Origin: Belnapia rosea
GTDB taxonomy: Bacteria > Pseudomonadota > Alphaproteobacteria > Acetobacterales > Acetobacteraceae
NCBI RefSeq assembly: GCF_900101615.1
Contig: NZ_FMZX01000017.1
Span: 44,521-108,520, forward strand
Direction of reading: 5' to 3'
Length of the DNA stretch: 64,000 bases
Shown here: piece by piece, positions 16,227 to 31,825 of the stretch
How the letters are laid out: each line of letters opens with the position of its first letter
Numbering within the stretch: position 1 is the stretch's first letter
Position numbers and translations under genes: made by a program
Notes under the pieces: model-generated
Told to the model about the DNA's origin: nothing
Databases searched by the model: none
What the model saw: the letters and a program-made list of their open reading frames with translations, nothing else

Positions 16227-17813
16227 TCAGAACCGCAAGGCGGTCGCCTGCACCACCAGCGGCAGGGCGCGCACCTCGGCCAGGACCGGCTCCGGCAGGG
16301 GGCCGTCCAGCGAGACCAGGCAGATGGCATCGCCACCCTGGGCCGCGCGACCCAGATGGAAGGTGGCGATGTTGATGCCGGCATTCGCCAGCGCCATGCC
16401 GAAGCGGCCGATGAAGCCGGGCTTGTCCTGGTTGGTGACATAGAGCATGTCGGGCGCGAAATCCGCCTCGACCGGGATGCCCTTGATCTCGACCAGGCGC
16501 GGCCGCGCATCGCCGACCAGCGTGCCGGCGACGCTGCGGGTGCGTCCCTCCGTCACCACGGTGACGCGGAGCAGCGTCGCGTAGTCGCCGCGGCGCTCAT
16601 GGACGGTCTCGGCGACCTCCATGCCGCGTTCCTTCGCCACCACCGGCGCGTTCACCATGTTGACCGCGCCCATCAGCGGGGTCAGCACGCCAGCGAGCGC
16701 GGCGGCGGTCAGCGGGCGGCGGTTGAGCTCCGCCACATGGCCCTCATACTCGACGCGGATGGAGCGGATGGCGTCGTCCTGCGCGGCCGTGAGCTGGCCG
16801 GCCATGGCGCCGAGCAGGCGGGCGAGCTCCATATAGGGCTTGAGGCGCGGGGCCTCCTCCGCCGTCACGCTCGGCATGTTGATGGCGTTGGAGACGGCGC
16901 CGGTCAGCAGGTAGTCGGCCATCTGGTCGGCGACCTGGAGGGCGACATTCTCCTGCGCCTCGGCGGTGGCGGCGCCGAGATGCGGGGTGCAGACGACGTT
17001 CTCGAGGGCGAAGAGCGGGCTGTCGGTGGCCGGCTCCGTCTCGAAGACATCGAGCGCGGCGCCGGCGACATGGCCGGATTGCAGCGCCTCGAACAGCGCC
17101 TGCTCATCGACCAGGCCGCCGCGGGCGCAGTTGACGATGCGCACGCCCCGCTTGAGCCGGGCGATGTTCTGGCGGCTCAGGATGTTGCGCGTCTGCTCGG
17201 TCAGCGGCGTGTGCAGGGTGACGAAGTCGGCGCGCTCGAGCAGCTCGTTCAGCTCGACCTTCTCGACGCCCAGCTCGACGGCGCGCTTCTCGGAGAGGAA
17301 GGGGTCGAAGGCCGCGACCTTCATCTTCAGCCCGACCGCGCGGTCGGCGACGATGGAGCCGATATTGCCGCAGCCGATCAGGCCGAGCGTCTTGCCGAAG
17401 AGCTCGACGCCCATGAAGCGGTTCTTCTCCCACTTCCCGGCCTTGGTCGATGCGCTCGCCTCCGGGATCTGCCGGGCGAGGGCGAACATCATCGCAATCG
17501 CATGCTCGGCGGTGGTGATGGCGTTGCCGTAAGGCGTGTTCATCACCACGACGCCGCGCGCGGTCGCACTGGTGACATCGACATTGTCGACGCCGATGCC
17601 GGCGCGGCCGACGACCTTGAGGTTGGGTGCGGCATCCAGCAGCTCGCGCGTCACCTTGGTCGCGCTGCGGATGGCGAGGCCGTCATAGGGCGCGATGATG
17701 GCGCGGAGCTCGGCGGGGGAGAGGCCGGGCCTGACGTCGACCTCCAGCCCACGCCGCCGGAAGATCTCGATGGCGGCGGGGGAGAGCTTGTCGGAGATGA
17801 GGACGCGGGGCAT
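16227..17813 (-). CDS. serA: D-3-phosphoglycerate dehydrogenase
   Basis: 528 residues, the long SerA form. The NAD-binding loop is [16 protein letters not shown] (about 145-160). The catalytic Arg/Glu/His set lies in [17 protein letters not shown] and [13 protein letters not shown]. An ASB-type intervening domain (about 320-450) precedes a C-terminal ACT domain (about 455-528; [31 protein letters not shown]). It catalyses the first step of serine synthesis in the cytoplasm, and the ACT domain suggests serine feedback. Its ATG overlaps the serC stop by one base, so serC-serA form an operon. Confidence 0.97.
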   Translation of the reverse strand: MPRVLISDKLSPAAIEIFRRRGLEVDVRPGLSPAELRAIIAPYDGLAIRSATKVTRELLDAAPNLKVVGRAGIGVDNVDVTSATARGVVVMNTPYGNAITTAEHAIAMMFALARQIPEASASTKAGKWEKNRFMGVELFGKTLGLIGCGNIGSIVADRAVGLKMKVAAFDPFLSEKRAVELGVEKVELNELLERADFVTLHTPLTEQTRNILSRQNIARLKRGVRIVNCARGGLVDEQALFEALQSGHVAGAALDVFETEPATDSPLFALENVVCTPHLGAATAEAQENVALQVADQMADYLLTGAVSNAINMPSVTAEEAPRLKPYMELARLLGAMAGQLTAAQDDAIRSIRVEYEGHVAELNRRPLTAAALAGVLTPLMGAVNMVNAPVVAKERGMEVAETVHERRGDYATLLRVTVVTEGRTRSVAGTLVGDARPRLVEIKGIPVEADFAPDMLYVTNQDKPGFIGRFGMALANAGINIATFHLGRAAQGGDAICLVSLDGPLPEPVLAEVRALPLVVQATALRF

Positions 17814-18991
17814 CAGGCGGCGGCCTTCTGCCGGTCGGCCTCGACCTGGGTGAAGGCCCAGTCGATCCAGGGAAGCAGGGCTTCGATGTCGCTGGTCTCG
17901 ACCGTGGCGCCGCCCCAGATGCGGAGGCCCGGGGGCGCGTCGCGGTAATTGGCGGCGTCGAGGGCGACGCCTTCCTTCTCCAGCAGCGCGGCGAGGCTCT
18001 TCGCCACCTTGGCCTGGGCCTCGGCGCCGAGCGCGGTGAACCAGGGGGCGACGATCTTCAGGCAGATGGAGGTGCAGGAGCGCGTTGCCGGGACCTCGGC
18101 CAGGAAGTCCACCCAGGGGGTGCGCCCGACCCAGCCGGCGATGGCGGCGAGGTTGGCCTCGGAGCGGGCGATCAGGGCCGGAAGGCCACCGATCTGCTCG
18201 GCCCAGCGCAGGCCGTCCAGCGCATCCTCGACGGCGAGCATGGAGGGCGTGTTGATGGTCTCGCCCCGGAAGATGCCCTCGTTCAGCTTGCCGTCCTTGG
18301 TCATGCGGAAGATCTTCGGCATGGGCCAGGCGGGCTTGTGGGATTCCAGGCGTTCCACCGCGCGGGGGCTCAGGGCGAGCATGCCATGCGCCGCTTCGCC
18401 GCCGAGGACCTTCTGCCAGGACCAGGTGACGACATCGAGCCGGTCCCAGGGGAGGTCCATGGCGAAGGCGGCGCTGGTGGCGTCGCAGATGGCGAGGCCC
18501 TGGCGGTCAGCGGCGATCCAGTCGACATCGGAGAGGCGGACGCCGCTGGTGGTGCCGTTCCAGACGAAGACCACGTCACGGGCGGCATCGACCGAGGCGA
18601 GGTCGGGCAACTGGCCGTAGGGGGCGGCGATGACCCGGGCATCGGGCAGCTTCAGCTGCTTGACGACATCCGTGCCCCAATCCTTGGAGAAGCTCTCCCA
18701 GGCCAGCACATCGACGCCGCGGGGGCCGAGCAGGGACCAGAGCGCCATCTCCACCGCACCGGTATCGGAGGCGGGGACGATGCCGAGGCGCCAGCCCTCC
18801 GGCATGCCGAGGATGGCCTTGCTGCGGGTGATGACCTCGGCGAGGCGGGATTTGGGGCCGACGGCGCGGTGGCTGCGGCCGAGATAGGCGCCGGCGAGGG
18901 CGTCGAGGCTCCAGCCGGGGCGCTTGGCGCAGGGGCCGGACGAAAACTGGGGATTCGCCGGACGGAGTCCGGGCTTGGTGGCGCTTGCCAT
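17813..18991 (-). CDS. serC: Phosphoserine aminotransferase
   Basis: 392 residues. This is the alphaproteobacterial/archaeal-type Ser[19 protein letters not shown] at the N-terminus and PLP lysine Lys194 in [12 protein letters not shown]. Other conserved segments are [28 protein letters not shown] and [14 protein letters not shown]. It converts 3-phosphohydroxypyruvate to phosphoserine with glutamate, using the product of SerA, whose gene follows with one base of overlap. It is the first gene of the serC-serA operon; the 66-bp leader shows no recognisable riboswitch. Confidence 0.96.
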   Translation of the reverse strand: MASATKPGLRPANPQFSSGPCAKRPGWSLDALAGAYLGRSHRAVGPKSRLAEVITRSKAILGMPEGWRLGIVPASDTGAVEMALWSLLGPRGVDVLAWESFSKDWGTDVVKQLKLPDARVIAAPYGQLPDLASVDAARDVVFVWNGTTSGVRLSDVDWIAADRQGLAICDATSAAFAMDLPWDRLDVVTWSWQKVLGGEAAHGMLALSPRAVERLESHKPAWPMPKIFRMTKDGKLNEGIFRGETINTPSMLAVEDALDGLRWAEQIGGLPALIARSEANLAAIAGWVGRTPWVDFLAEVPATRSCTSICLKIVAPWFTALGAEAQAKVAKSLAALLEKEGVALDAANYRDAPPGLRIWGGATVETSDIEALLPWIDWAFTQVEADRQKAAA

Positions 18992-19057
18992 GATGCAGCT
19001 CCCTTCCAGAAGCGAATGCGCCCCGGTGGGGGGGCGTGGCCCACCGCAAGCCGTAGA

Positions 19058-19843
19058 TCAGGCGAGGAGGGAGAGCAAGGGGCTGCCGCTGCCGCCGGAC
19101 GTGGTGCCGGCAGCGGCGATGACATAGCGCTCGGCCAGCTTCTGCAGGGCGCGGCTGTCCTTGAGGTCGGCCATCTTCAGACGGCTGGTGATGGCGCGGG
19201 CCTGGGTCTCGACCGGCTGCACGACCATGGCGTCCGGCAGGCCGAGCGCGCCGGCGACGACGCGGCGCAGCACGGTATTGCCGAGAAGGTTGTAGACATT
19301 GGTCTCGCCCTTGGCGTTCTGCAGGAAGTAGAGCGCGTCGGAGATGCCGGGCGTCTGCGCGTCCAGCCCGGTGCGGTACTGGTATTCCACATAGCCGTCG
19401 GTCAGCTGCCGCTGCAGCGTCGGGTCCTTAAGGGCGGCGAGGCCCTTCGCGCGCAGGTTCAGCGTCCTGGCGGCGGTGCCGAAGCGGGGATCGAGGCTGG
19501 CTAGCAGGCCCTTGGTATCGCCTGGGTCGGCGAGCAGGGCCTTCTGCACCAGGCCAGGATAGGCAGCCTGGTCGGAGAGGCCGAGGGCGGGGAGGATCAC
19601 CGCCAGCACCCGTGGGTCCTGCAAGGCGGATTTCACGTCCTTCGCCTTGGCGATGGCGGCCTGGAACTGCTTGATCGCGGTGAGGGTGACCGGGTCCCGC
19701 CGCTCCCGCGCCACGCCCTTCTCGGTGGCGCCCTTGGCCTGGGCGGCCTTCAGCGCGGCGAGGCCCGCGGCCGGGTCGCTGCTGGCGGCGCCGGCATCCA
19801 GCCCGCCGAGGAGGGCCGAGGCCAGGGTGGCGGAGAGCTGCAT
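19058..19843 (-). CDS. DUF1217 domain-containing protein
   Basis: 261 residues, mostly helical and Ala/Leu-rich. It contains segments typical of DUF1217, a family often found near flagellar genes in alphaproteobacteria: DVKSALQDPRVLAVILPALGL, KALLADPGDTKGLLASLDPRF, and TNVYNLLGNTVLRRVVAGALGLP. No catalytic motif is seen. No flagellar genes are nearby, so the role is unknown. The ATG at 19843 is 47 bp after the pgm stop; no good upstream in-frame start is visible. Confidence 0.78.
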   Translation of the reverse strand: MQLSATLASALLGGLDAGAASSDPAAGLAALKAAQAKGATEKGVARERRDPVTLTAIKQFQAAIAKAKDVKSALQDPRVLAVILPALGLSDQAAYPGLVQKALLADPGDTKGLLASLDPRFGTAARTLNLRAKGLAALKDPTLQRQLTDGYVEYQYRTGLDAQTPGISDALYFLQNAKGETNVYNLLGNTVLRRVVAGALGLPDAMVVQPVETQARAITSRLKMADLKDSRALQKLAERYVIAAAGTTSGGSGSPLLSLLA

Positions 19844-19890
19844 GGCGGCGCCATACTGCGCCGCCCGGGTTGCCGCGAGGTAAAGGCCCG

Positions 19891-22652
<2,762 letters not shown>

Positions 22653-22671
22653 AGCGGCAACGGCGCCGCCG

Positions 22672-23310
22672 TCACCGGCCGGTGCTGAGGGCGAGCCAGG
22701 CCGCGACGCCGGCGAGCAGCAGGGAGAGCATCCGCCGCACGCGGTCGCGGCGGGCGCCGGCGACGAGCCAGGGCCGGAGCTGCGCCGCGAGCAGCACGAC
22801 GAGGACATGCACCGCCGTCGCCACCGCGACGTAGAGCGTGCCGAGAATGGCCATCTGGACGATGACGGTGGGCACCGCACCTTGCGGCTCCCCCTGCGGC
22901 TCGATGACGAAGCGCGGGACGACCGAGACGAAGAAGAGGACGGATTTCGGGTTGAGCAGGTTGGTGGCGAAGCCGCGCCAGAGCAGCCGCGAGCCCGCAT
23001 CGCCGAACCCTGCGGTGCCGGGCGCGCTGTCCGCCTCCCCGCGCCAGCCCTCATAGGCCAGCCACAGCAGGTAGGCGACGCCGCACCAGCGAAGCGTCTC
23101 GTAGAGGGGCGGCGAGCGGGCGATGAGCGCGCCGGCACCGAGGGCGGCGACGAGGGCATGCACCGTCAGCCCCATGGCGACGCCGAGCACCGCGACAAGC
23201 GCCGGCCTTGCGCCACGGGAAAGCGAGAGCAGGGCCAGATAGGCCATGTTCGGCCCTGGCGTCAGCTCCAGCAGCAGGACGGTGGGGAAGAACTCGGCCA
23301 GCAGCGACAT
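22672..23310 (-). CDS. LysE family translocator (RhtB-like amino-acid exporter)
   Basis: 212 residues with six hydrophobic segments. The N-terminal ELTPGPNMAYLALLSLSRGARPAL is the LysE/RhtB signature, and ATNLLNPKSVLFFVSVVPRFV is the second family motif. It is expected to export amino acids or derivatives across the inner membrane. Convergent with the AI-2E transporter gene and followed by a 92-bp gap before phzF in the upstream direction. No regulator is adjacent. Confidence 0.92.
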   Translation of the reverse strand: MSLLAEFFPTVLLLELTPGPNMAYLALLSLSRGARPALVAVLGVAMGLTVHALVAALGAGALIARSPPLYETLRWCGVAYLLWLAYEGWRGEADSAPGTAGFGDAGSRLLWRGFATNLLNPKSVLFFVSVVPRFVIEPQGEPQGAVPTVIVQMAILGTLYVAVATAVHVLVVLLAAQLRPWLVAGARRDRVRRMLSLLLAGVAAWLALSTGR

Positions 23311-23402
23311 GGCACCCGGTACGCGGTCGTGATGCCGGTGTTTGGCGCTGCGGTCAGGCGATGCGCAAGGTCATTCCGGATCGGCCCCGATCGGGCGCGG
23401 CG

Positions 23403-24283
23403 TCAGAGCATGGCCTCGCCCTGGAGCACGGGCACGCAGGCGCCCCCGACCGTGGCGCGGATACCCTCCGCGCCGCGGCGGGCGGTGGTGCGGAGCAGGC
23501 TCGGGCGGCCCATCTCGACGCCCTGGAGGATGTCGAGGGCATGCTGCCCCGCGCCGCTCAGCGAGAGCAGGAAACCGGTGAGGGGCGTGGCGGCGCTGCC
23601 GGTCGCGGCATCCTCCGGCGTGCCGGAGAGCGGCGAGAACATGCGGGCGCGGAGGCGCGGCCCGTCCCAGCGGTAGAGGTAGAGGGAGAGGCGGCCGCCG
23701 AGCTCCGGCAGGGTCTCGACGGCGCGGCGGAAGGCGGCGTGGTCGGGGGCGGCGGCGGTGAGGGCCTCCGGCGTCACCTCCAGCAGGACGCGCGGGTTGC
23801 CGCCATCGGCGGCGAGGGTCGGCGGATGGCGCGTGGTGAGGATGCCGGCAGGGTCGATGCCGGCGCAGGCGGCGATGGGCGCGACCGGTAGCGCCGCGCC
23901 GACCGCGAGGGGCTGCGGCGCGGTGATGGTGGCCCCGAGGACGGTGCCGGCGGCGTCGCGCTCGACCCGGATCTCGACCAGGCCGGCGATCTGCTCGAAG
24001 CGGAGGAGGCCGTCGCGGGCGCGGTCGGCCAGCACATGGGCCGTGCCGACATTGGGGTGGCCGGCGAAGGGCATCTCGGCGGTGCGGTTGAAGATGCGGA
24101 CGCGGGCGGTGTTCGCCGGGTCCTCCGGCGGGAGGACGAAGGTGGTCTCGCTCAGGTTGAACTCGGCGGCGAGGGATTGCATCTCGGCATCCGAGAGGCC
24201 GCGCGCATCGGGGAAGACGGCCAGCTGGTTGCCGCCGAAGCGGCGGTCGGTGAAGACATCGACCGTGACGAAGGGAAAGCGCC

Positions 24284-24287
<4 letters not shown>
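23403..24287 (-). CDS. PhzF family isomerase/epimerase
   Basis: 294 residues in two similar alpha/beta halves. The N-terminus is [23 protein letters not shown]. The catalytic Glu lies in FNLSETTFV (about 46-54), and [14 protein letters not shown] and [16 protein letters not shown] are the paired family motifs. PhzF proteins isomerise small metabolites; no phenazine genes are present, so the substrate is unknown. Its ATG overlaps the thiD stop by 4 bp, so it is cotranscribed with thiD and glmM. Confidence 0.93.
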
Positions 24288-25086
<799 letters not shown>

Positions 25087-25090
<4 letters not shown>

Positions 25091-26445
25091 GCCGCGATCC
25101 GGGCGCGGATGGTGGCGGCCAGCGTCTCGACCGTCTCGGTGACCAGCGCCTCGTCCTCGGCCTCGGCCATGACGCGGATCAGCGGCTCCGTGCCGCTGGC
25201 GCGGATGAGGATGCGGCCGCGCTCACCGAGGCGCTCCTCGAAGGCGGCGATCTCGCGCTGCACGACGTCGTCCTTCAGCGGCGAGGCGCCGGCGAAGCGG
25301 ACATTGACCAGGCGCTGCGGCAGGGGCGTGAAGCGGCGGCAGACCTCGCTGGCCGGCTTGCCCTCCTGTACCAGCACGGAGAGGACCTGGAGGGCAGCGA
25401 TGAGGCCGTCCCCGGTGGTGGCGAAGTCGGCCATGATGACATGGCCCGATTGCTCGCCGCCGAGGTTGCAGCCGGCATCGCGCATCCGCTCGCCGACATA
25501 GCGGTCGCCGACCGCGGTGCGGAGCAGGCCGAGGCCGAGGCCCCGCAGGTGGCGCTCGAGGCCCATGTTGGACATGACGGTGGCGACGACGGCACCGCCG
25601 CGCAGCCGGCCCTCGCCCTGCCAGGAGCCGGCGATGAGGGCGAGGATCTGGTCGCCATCGATGATGGTGCCGGCCTCGTCCACCAGGACCAGCCGGTCCG
25701 CATCGCCATCGAGGGCGATGCCGATATCGGCGCGGCGCTCCCGCACCAGGGCGGCGAGCTGGCCGGGGGCGGTGGAGCCGACGCCCTGGTTGATGTTGAA
25801 GCCGTCCGGCGCGACGCCGATGGAGACGACCTCGGCGCCGAGCTCCCACAGCACGGTGGGCGCGACGCGATAGGCGGCGCCATGGGCGCAGTCCACGACG
25901 ACGCGGAGACCCTCCAGCGTCAGGCGGCGGGGGAAGCTCTGCTTGGCGGCCTCGATATAGCGGCCCGGGGCATCCTCGAGGCGGCTGGCGCGGCCGAGGC
26001 GGGCGGGGGCGACCTGGGAGGCGGAGAGGTCGCCGGCCATCAGCGCCTCGATCTCGGCTTCCTGCGCGTCGGAGAGCTTCAGCCCATCGGGGCCGAAGAG
26101 CTTGATGCCATTGTCCTCGAAGGGGTTGTGCGAGGCGCTGACCATGACGCCGAGATCGGCGCGGAGGCTGCGTGTCAGCAGGGCGATGGCCGGGGTCGGC
26201 ATGGGGCCGACGATGACGACATCCATCCCGGCGCCGATGAAGCCTGCGGTCAGCGCCGGCTCCAGCATGTAGCCCGAGAGGCGGGTGTCCTTGCCGATGA
26301 CGACGCGGTGCCGGTGGGTGCCGCGGTTGAAATACTGTCCCGCCGCCTGGCCGAGCCGGAGGGCGGTGGCGGCATCCATCGGCGCCTGGTTGGCCTTGCC
26401 GCGGATGCCATCGGTGCCGAAGAGGCGACGGGTGGGCTGGGTCAT
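25087..26445 (-). CDS. glmM: Phosphoglucosamine mutase
   Basis: 452 residues, standard GlmM length. It begins with [14 protein letters not shown]. The phosphoserine is in [18 protein letters not shown], the metal loop is [13 protein letters not shown], the sugar loop [10 protein letters not shown], and the phosphate loop [14 protein letters not shown]. It converts glucosamine-6-P to glucosamine-1-P for UDP-GlcNAc, and so for peptidoglycan and LPS. It is the usual alphaproteobacterial neighbour of folP and ftsH. Confidence 0.97.
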
Positions 26446-26460
26446 GCTGAGGGATTAGCC

Positions 26461-27468
26461 CTAGCCGGGCGGCATGTCACCGGATTGCATGGCCTGCCAG
26501 AGGCGGAGGGCCTGGACGGTCTCCGCCACATCATGGACGCGGAGGATGGCGGCCCCCCTGCCCGCCCCGGCGAGGGCGATGGCGAGGCTCGGGGCAAGGC
26601 GGCGGCCGGCCTCCGGGATGCCGGCGATGCGGCCGAGGAAGCCCTTGCGGGAGGCGCCGAGCAGGATCGTGCAGCCGAGGCCGGCGAGCAGCGGCAGGCG
26701 GTCCACCAGCTCCAGGTTCTCCGGCAGGGTCTTGCCGAAGCCGATGCCGGGATCGACGGCGATGCGGCTGCGGGGGATGCCGGCGGCCTCCAGCGCCTCC
26801 ACACGGGCGGCGAGGAAACCGGCGACCTCCAGCGCGACATCGCGGTAGCCGGCATGGGCCTGCATGGTGCGCGGGTCGGTCGTCGGCATGTGCATGAGGA
26901 TGACGGGGGCCCTGGACTCCGCCACGACGCGGAGCGCCGCCGGGTCATGGCGGAGGCTGGTGACGTCGTTGACGATGCGGGCGCCGGCCGCCAGTGCCGC
27001 CGCCATGGTGGCGGCGTTGCGGGTGTCGATGGAGATGGGGGCGATCCGGGCCAGTGCCCGGACCACGGGGAGGATGCGGTGGATCTCCTCCTCCGGCGGG
27101 ACGGGATCGGCGCCGGGGCGGGTCGATTCGCCACCGACATCGAGGATGTCGGCGCCCGCTGCGCGCATCGCCTCGCCCTGGGCGATGGCGCGGGACTGGT
27201 CGGCGGCGAGGCCGTCGCCGGAGAAGCTGTCGGGCGTGACGTTGACGATGCCCATGACCAGCGGGCGGCCGGGACCGGGCAGGTCAGCGAAGGGGGCCGG
27301 GCGGGTGATGAGGCGGCTGCGCCATGGCTCCGGCACCGCCTCGGCCGGCATGGTGCGGTCGCCCTTGCGGGCGAGCAGGAAGCGGAGCGGCCCGCCCTGG
27401 AGGGGCAGGCCGGAATTGGAAACCGCCGGGCCCGTCACCAGGCCCAGCGGTTCGATCCAGTCCGTCAT
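26461..27468 (-). CDS. folP: Dihydropteroate synthase
   Basis: 335 residues. The pterin-binding TIM-barrel core (about 70-330) has MGIVNVTPDSFSGDG, GADILDVGGESTRPGADPV, ISIDTRNAATMAAAL, PVILMHMPT and DPGIGFGKTLPENLELV. The N-terminal 65 residues are an extension seen in related alphaproteobacteria. It condenses p-aminobenzoate with hydroxymethyldihydropterin pyrophosphate in folate synthesis. It lies 10 bp after ftsH and 15 bp before glmM in one operon. Confidence 0.96.
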   Translation of the reverse strand: MTDWIEPLGLVTGPAVSNSGLPLQGGPLRFLLARKGDRTMPAEAVPEPWRSRLITRPAPFADLPGPGRPLVMGIVNVTPDSFSGDGLAADQSRAIAQGEAMRAAGADILDVGGESTRPGADPVPPEEEIHRILPVVRALARIAPISIDTRNAATMAAALAAGARIVNDVTSLRHDPAALRVVAESRAPVILMHMPTTDPRTMQAHAGYRDVALEVAGFLAARVEALEAAGIPRSRIAVDPGIGFGKTLPENLELVDRLPLLAGLGCTILLGASRKGFLGRIAGIPEAGRRLAPSLAIALAGAGRGAAILRVHDVAETVQALRLWQAMQSGDMPPG

Positions 27469-27478
27469 GCGGGCTGGA

Positions 27479-29401
<1,923 letters not shown>

Positions 29402-29470
29402 CGATGCGTATCCCGTTCCCGCCATGGCCCCGATCGGGCCATGGTGCCTCAGGCTTTGCCCGAGGCCAGC

Positions 29471-30853
29471 CTATCGTAAGATAGGAAGGCCAACCCCGGC
29501 CGTGAATGCCCCCGATGCTCGCATGACCGTGTCGCCCGCGGAATTGACCTCCGCGGCGGCACCCCCGGCCGGAACAATCCCTTCCGGGGCGGACCCTGCC
29601 GGAGCGAACCCTGCCGGAGCGAACACTGTCTGGAAGGCCATGCAGCGTTCCCCCTCAGGATAATCCAGTCCCGGCACGGCCACCAGCTTTCCCTTATGGC
29701 GGATGGCCGGCATTCCCGCGAGCAGGGCGGCGGGCCAGGGCGGCGCGAGGCGGCGCAGCCCGGCGGCCGCGGCAAATCCCAGCCCGCCCAACTCGTGACC
29801 GGGCGCGCCGGGGCCGAGGAGGCGGAAGCGGCGGTCCCAGCTGGCGCCGCGCAGGGCTTCGACCGGCGGGGCGAGGCCGGCCGGCTCGCGCAGCAGCAGC
29901 CAGCGGCCGCGCCAGGGGCGGAGCCAGGCGCCGGCCAGCGTCCCCTCCCCCCGGTTGCGGAGGGCGGTGACGGCGGCGGCGGGCGGGGCATGGCGGGCGC
30001 CGCCGACGAGACGGAGCAGATGGGCGAGCACCGCCCCGGCCACGGCATCCTCGCCAAGGCGGGCGAGGTCGATCTCGGCGAAGCCGGCGGGGCGGAGCGT
30101 GGCGCAGGCGGCGAGGCGGGTGGCGATGGCGGCCTCCTGCCGGGCGCGGCGCCCCGCGAAGGCGGCGGCGGCCTCGGCCAGGGCCGCGGTGGCGGGGCCG
30201 ATGCCGCCCGGCTCGGCCAGGGCTGCGCGCAGCCGGGCCCGGGCGAAGCGGGGATCGGCATTGCTCGGGTCCTGCACCGGCTCGAGCCCGGCCGCGGCGA
30301 CCAGGGCGGCGAGGCGGGCCGGCGGCACGCCGAGCAGCGGGCGGAGGATCAGCGCCTCGGGCGCCGGGCGAACCGGCGCCATGGCGGCGAGGCCGGCCGG
30401 GCCGCTGCCGCGCAGCGCCCGGAAGAGCAGCGTCTCGGCCTGGTCCGCGCGGTGATGGCCGAGCAGCAGCCAGGGCCGCCCCGCCTCCCTGCAGGCGGCG
30501 AGGAGGGCCGCGTGGCGGGCCTCCCGCGCCCGTTCCTGCAGGCCGGGGCCGGGAGCGAGCCCGAGCCGGATCAGGCGGGCCGGGATGCCCCGGCGGGCGA
30601 GCTGGGCCGCAACACCCGCGGCCTCGGCGGCACTGCCGGGGCGGAGGCCATGATCGGCCACCAGGGCGAGGAGGCTGCCGCCGCGCCGCCGGGCCCAGTC
30701 ATCGGCCAGCAGGGCAAGGGCCAGGCTGTCGGGACCGCCGGAGACGCCGGCCGCCAGGCAGGGTGCCGGCCCGAAGGGGCCGAGCGGCGCCATCAGCGCC
30801 GCGAATTCCTCCCCCGAGAGAGGTTCAGCGGCAGCCGGCGCGGCGGCGGGCAT
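29471..30853 (-). CDS. tilS: tRNA(Ile)-lysidine synthase
   Basis: 460 residues. The PP-loop is AAGVSGGPDSLALALL (about 34-49). HHRADQAETLLFRALRGSG, LILRPLL and the C-terminal substrate domain follow. It modifies C34 of tRNA-Ile(CAU) with lysine. The start lies 29 bp inside the end of cpoB, in a different frame. The last 55 residues, after MAFQTVFAPAG, are an unusual low-complexity tail with a tandem 15-bp repeat encoding PAGFA/PAGSA. That tail is probably dispensable. Confidence 0.93.
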   Translation of the reverse strand: MPAAAPAAAEPLSGEEFAALMAPLGPFGPAPCLAAGVSGGPDSLALALLADDWARRRGGSLLALVADHGLRPGSAAEAAGVAAQLARRGIPARLIRLGLAPGPGLQERAREARHAALLAACREAGRPWLLLGHHRADQAETLLFRALRGSGPAGLAAMAPVRPAPEALILRPLLGVPPARLAALVAAAGLEPVQDPSNADPRFARARLRAALAEPGGIGPATAALAEAAAAFAGRRARQEAAIATRLAACATLRPAGFAEIDLARLGEDAVAGAVLAHLLRLVGGARHAPPAAAVTALRNRGEGTLAGAWLRPWRGRWLLLREPAGLAPPVEALRGASWDRRFRLLGPGAPGHELGGLGFAAAAGLRRLAPPWPAALLAGMPAIRHKGKLVAVPGLDYPEGERCMAFQTVFAPAGFAPAGSAPEGIVPAGGAAAEVNSAGDTVMRASGAFTAGVGLPILR

Positions 30854-31676
30854 CGGCGGCCCGCTCGGCGATGGCGCCCCGGAGGTTGGGGAAGTTGCTC
30901 CTCAGGTCGTCCAGCGTGTCGCAGGACTCGCGCTTGTTGCCGAGGCTGTTGAAGGAATTGGCGAGGCCGAGCAGGGCCTCCGGTGCGCGCGGGCCGGTGC
31001 GGCTGCGGGTGAAGGCGTCGTTATAGGCCAGCGCGGCGCCGGCATAGTCGCGCTTGCCGGAGAGCGCATCGCCGAGCAGGAGCTGGGCATCGGTCGCGCG
31101 AGGCGAGTTGCGGTTGGCCAGCGCCTCGCGGGCCGCGGCCTCGGCGCCGGCGAAGTCGCGGCGGCCGAGCGCCGCCTGGCCATCGGCGATGATGCGTTCC
31201 GGGGTGCGGACAGCGGCCGGGGCCGGGGCGGGCGCCGGGCTCGCCGCGGCGGGGGCGCGGGGCGCCGGGGCGGGTGCCGGGGCGGCGCGGCCGGAGGGCT
31301 GGTTCTCGATCTGCTGCAGGCGGTAGTCGAGGTCGCCCTGCATCTTCTCGACGGTCTGCGCCAGGGTGCGGTTGCGGTACTCGCTCTCCTCGAGCCGGCC
31401 GCGCATGCGGCGGGTCTCCTCCTCGAGCGCGGTGACGCGGTCTAGGAGGGCGCCGACCAGCTCGCCCTGCGGCGCGACACCGCGGGACGGGGCGACGGTG
31501 GGCGCAGGGACGACGCTGCCGCCGCTGCGGCGCAGCTGGTCCAGCTCCTGCCGGAGCTGGAGGATCTGGTTCTGCAGGTAGATGCCCTCGCGGCTCTCGG
31601 CCTGGGCCCAGGCGCCCGAGGCGGGCAGCAGCAGCGATGCGGCGAGGATCAGGGCGGCGAGCAGGGGGCGGATCAC
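30825..31676 (-). CDS. cpoB: Tol-Pal system coordinator CpoB (YbgF)
   Basis: 283 residues from a GTG at 31676 with GGAGG 5 bases upstream. The signal peptide (1-27) ends ASGAWAQA. A coiled coil (about 30-115; LRQELDQLRRSGG, VTALEEETRRMRGRLEESEYRNRTL) is the trimerisation region. An Ala/Pro linker and a C-terminal TPR domain (about 160-283) follow. In E. coli it links the Tol-Pal complex with PBP1B in the periplasm during division. Two stem-loops separate it from pal. Confidence 0.9.
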   Translation of the reverse strand: MIRPLLAALILAASLLLPASGAWAQAESREGIYLQNQILQLRQELDQLRRSGGSVVPAPTVAPSRGVAPQGELVGALLDRVTALEEETRRMRGRLEESEYRNRTLAQTVEKMQGDLDYRLQQIENQPSGRAAPAPAPAPRAPAAASPAPAPAPAAVRTPERIIADGQAALGRRDFAGAEAAAREALANRNSPRATDAQLLLGDALSGKRDYAGAALAYNDAFTRSRTGPRAPEALLGLANSFNSLGNKRESCDTLDDLRSNFPNLRGAIAERAADARRRAGCR

Positions 31677-31711
31677 GGGGCCTCCGGTGGAGCACGGCGC
31701 GGAAAGGGATA

Positions 31712-31740
31712 CGGGCCGGCTGGATAGGGCAGCCGGCCCG
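31712..31740. terminator. Stem-loop in the pal-cpoB gap
   Basis: Ten-bp perfect inverted repeat CGGGCCGGCT / AGCCGGCCCG with a 9-nt loop, 36 bp upstream of the cpoB start. No T-run; it could be an attenuator or an RNA-stabilising element. Confidence 0.45.
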
Positions 31741-31783
31741 CATCGGCCAGGGGGGTCCGGCCCCCGGATGGTCGCTTTTGCCA

Positions 31784-31813
31784 TCACGCCGGGGACAATG
31801 CCCCGCGGCGTGA
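31784..31813 (-). terminator. Stem-loop just downstream of pal
   Basis: Arms TCACGCC-GGGG and CCCC-GC-GGCGTGA pair with a two-base bulge and a 6-nt loop. The structure begins 13 bp after the pal stop. On the minus strand it is followed by TGGCAAAAGC rather than a T-run, so it may give partial termination before cpoB. Confidence 0.45.
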
Positions 31814-31825
31814 CGGCGGCCCGCC

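Noticed and set aside
18992..19057. serC leader examined for a riboswitch
   Set aside because: Only 66 bp with a short G-run and no recognisable riboswitch core.
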